Assembly: GCA_913776195.1 (NCBI GenBank)
Contig: CAJYMH010000021.1
Coordinates: 186,001 to 250,000, forward strand
Direction of reading: 5' to 3'
Source of the DNA: an uncultured Caulobacter sp.
Lineage (GTDB): Bacteria; Pseudomonadota; Alphaproteobacteria; Caulobacterales; Caulobacteraceae
DNA: 64,000 bases
Numbering within the stretch: position 1 is the first letter of the stretch; each line of letters opens with the position of its first letter. Below are positions 62,923 to 64,000 of this stretch, piece by piece. The notes under the pieces were generated by a model. The model was not told the origin of the DNA, searched no databases, and saw only the letters and a list, made by a program, of their open reading frames with translations. The position numbers and the translations under genes were made by a program.

Positions 62923-64000
62923 TCAACCGCGGCGCGGCGGGTTGGGCGGCGGCGTCTTGGCGTCACCGCGCCCCATGGCCTGGCGAAGGCGCTTTTGCGC
63001 GCCGCGCAGACGAACCTCGGTGGATCCCATCCGCGCCAGTTCCATTAGGGCCCTCGACTGATCGCTGGTCAGGACGCGCGGTTTGCGGTCGATGACGCAC
63101 AAGGAGCCCACCGCATAGCCGTCCTCGTCGAGGATCGGCGCGCCGGCATAGAAGCGAAAACCATCGTCGGCCGCCACCGCCGGATTGTCGGCGAAGCGCG
63201 GATCGGCCGAGAGATCTTCCACCGAGAACACCTCCTTGCCCATGAGGGTGTAGTTGCAAAACGCCCAGCTTCGCGGGGTCTCGGCCATGTCCAACCCAAG
63301 ACGCGACTTGAACCACTGGCGCGCAGGCGTGAGCAGGGTGACAAGCGATATGGGCGTATCCAGGGTCCGAGCCGCCAGCCAGGTGAGCCGGTCGAAGGCC
63401 TCTTCGGGCGGCGTGTCGAGCAGCCCCGTGCGCTCCAGAGCCACCAGGCGATGAGCTTCGTTGAGAGCTAGCGGGAACGGACCGACCGCAGCCTGGGCGA
63501 CGCCTTGGGCCAATATCTCCCTGGCGGTCTCAAAGGCGGCCTTCGGCGTCTCCACGGCCCGCGCGCGGGGAAGATCGCCCGCCGAGCCCGGCCCCACTGT
63601 GAGAACCTGAGCACTCGAGGCCTCGTCCGCCAGACGGTGCAGCTGGTCCATCCGGGCCGGATCAGCGCCGTCGATGTCGATGATGAGGATCCTGGGCGGG
63701 GCCAGGCGCAAGGCGCGCTCGGCGCCCGGCGAGTCGTCGAACACCAGCGCCTCGCCCTCGGCCAGGCCCTCCGCCAGCTCCCTGTAACGCGGCGCGCGCT
63801 CGGGCGAGGCCACGACAACGACACGCGCGGACGGCGGCGCTGCGGCGGCCAGCGGCAGGTCGATCAGGCCCTCCACGTCGGCGCGGTAGACCCGCCGGTG
63901 CCCCCCCGGCGTCTTCCAAGATGGCACCGAGCCGCCCTCAATCAACAGCTGCGCCGTCCGCGTCGATACCCCGAGAATCTTGGCGGCCTCGGCGGTGGTC
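62923..64000 (-). CDS. HTH-GAF one-component regulator, 5'-truncated
   Basis: The gene enters from beyond the right edge. The first visible residues (TTAEAAKILGVSTRTAQLLI, then EGGSVPSWKTPGGHRRVYRA) are a MerR/excisionase-type helix-turn-helix. A variable central region follows, with a receiver-like Rossmann pattern (RVVVVASPERAPRYRELAEG, ILIIDIDGADPARM). A C-terminal GAF domain runs from about visible residue 190 (LALNEAHRLVALERTGLLDT, DRLTWLAARTLDTPISLVTL, GFRFYAGAPILDEDGYAVGS, LCVIDRKPRVLTSDQSRALM), typical of GAF sensors. The true start is outside the window. The layout suggests DNA binding controlled by a ligand in the GAF pocket. It is convergent with the alpha/beta hydrolase gene. Confidence 0.88.
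   Translation of the reverse strand, partial: TTAEAAKILGVSTRTAQLLIEGGSVPSWKTPGGHRRVYRADVEGLIDLPLAAAAPPSARVVVVASPERAPRYRELAEGLAEGEALVFDDSPGAERALRLAPPRILIIDIDGADPARMDQLHRLADEASSAQVLTVGPGSAGDLPRARAVETPKAAFETAREILAQGVAQAAVGPFPLALNEAHRLVALERTGLLDTPPEEAFDRLTWLAARTLDTPISLVTLLTPARQWFKSRLGLDMAETPRSWAFCNYTLMGKEVFSVEDLSADPRFADNPAVAADDGFRFYAGAPILDEDGYAVGSLCVIDRKPRVLTSDQSRALMELARMGSTEVRLRGAQKRLRQAMGRGDAKTPPPNPPRRG

Overview
The window is a GC-rich, densely coded stretch of an alphaproteobacterial chromosome. Gene content points to the order Caulobacterales (Caulobacter, Phenylobacterium or Brevundimonas type). The signs are UrcA, HWE-kinase, FixJ-like and CarD/CdnL genes, late nonulosonic-acid genes of the kind used for flagellin glycosylation, GANTC sites, and a Caulobacter-like housekeeping promoter in front of rpmB. 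There is no rRNA operon, no CRISPR array and no intact mobile element, and I cannot name the species from sequence alone.

Layout. 1-6.7 kb: the 3' part of carB, a GT1 glycosyltransferase, a methyltransferase, a glutathione transferase and greA. 6.7-12.1 kb: an ELM1-like gene, then a tightly overlapped cluster of SpsF-like cytidylyltransferase, ATP-grasp ligase, HAD phosphatase and PseI/NeuB synthase, facing a convergent PseG-like hydrolase. These look like the late steps of CMP-nonulosonate synthesis plus two unusual extra enzymes. 12.1-17.3 kb: trxB, a SleB-type wall hydrolase, dps and a hybrid histidine kinase. 17.4-21 kb: the de novo NAD operon nadABC behind two copies of a palindromic operator. 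21-29.8 kb: an acyltransferase, a LigB-type dioxygenase, a divergent pair of DJ-1-fold genes (isonitrile-hydratase-like enzyme and GlxA-like regulator), small DUF genes, a second SleB paralogue and a PadR/HAAS pair. 29.9-35.5 kb: an orphan membrane protein, a MarR/SDR pair sharing an operator-like palindrome, uvrB, a YCII protein and a long extragenic palindrome. 35.5-41.8 kb: a PAS kinase divergent from a lone receiver, an L,D-transpeptidase and a VanY-like peptidase whose start codons overlap on opposite strands, and a secreted HExxH protein with a broken partial duplicate on the far side of a GST gene. 41.8-50.2 kb: LytTR regulator, DUF3089 hydrolase, DUF1328, cobT, a phytase-like lipoprotein, UrcA, rpmB, DUF3617 and OsmC. 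50.3-56.6 kb: RNA-related genes (RsmC-like, RsuA-like, SUV3-like helicase, S4 protein) followed by fdxA and carD. 56.6-64 kb: an HWE kinase with a triplicated 3' end, dctA, tRNA-Arg(CCT), an IS481-type remnant, an SDR/SnoaL operon divergent from a LysR gene, an alpha/beta hydrolase and a truncated HTH-GAF regulator.

The most informative signals beyond ordinary genes are cis-regulatory: paired palindromes before nadA, a perfect inverted repeat before padR, a shared palindrome for marR and its neighbour, and direct plus inverted copies of one motif in the LysR/SnoaL gap. Others are structural: overlapping divergent starts, a duplication scar, a stop-codon-containing tandem repeat and an apparent CTG start for a lipoprotein. 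No dramatic new defence or mobile system is visible. The best candidate for something undescribed is the variant nonulosonate cluster at 7.7-12.1 kb.
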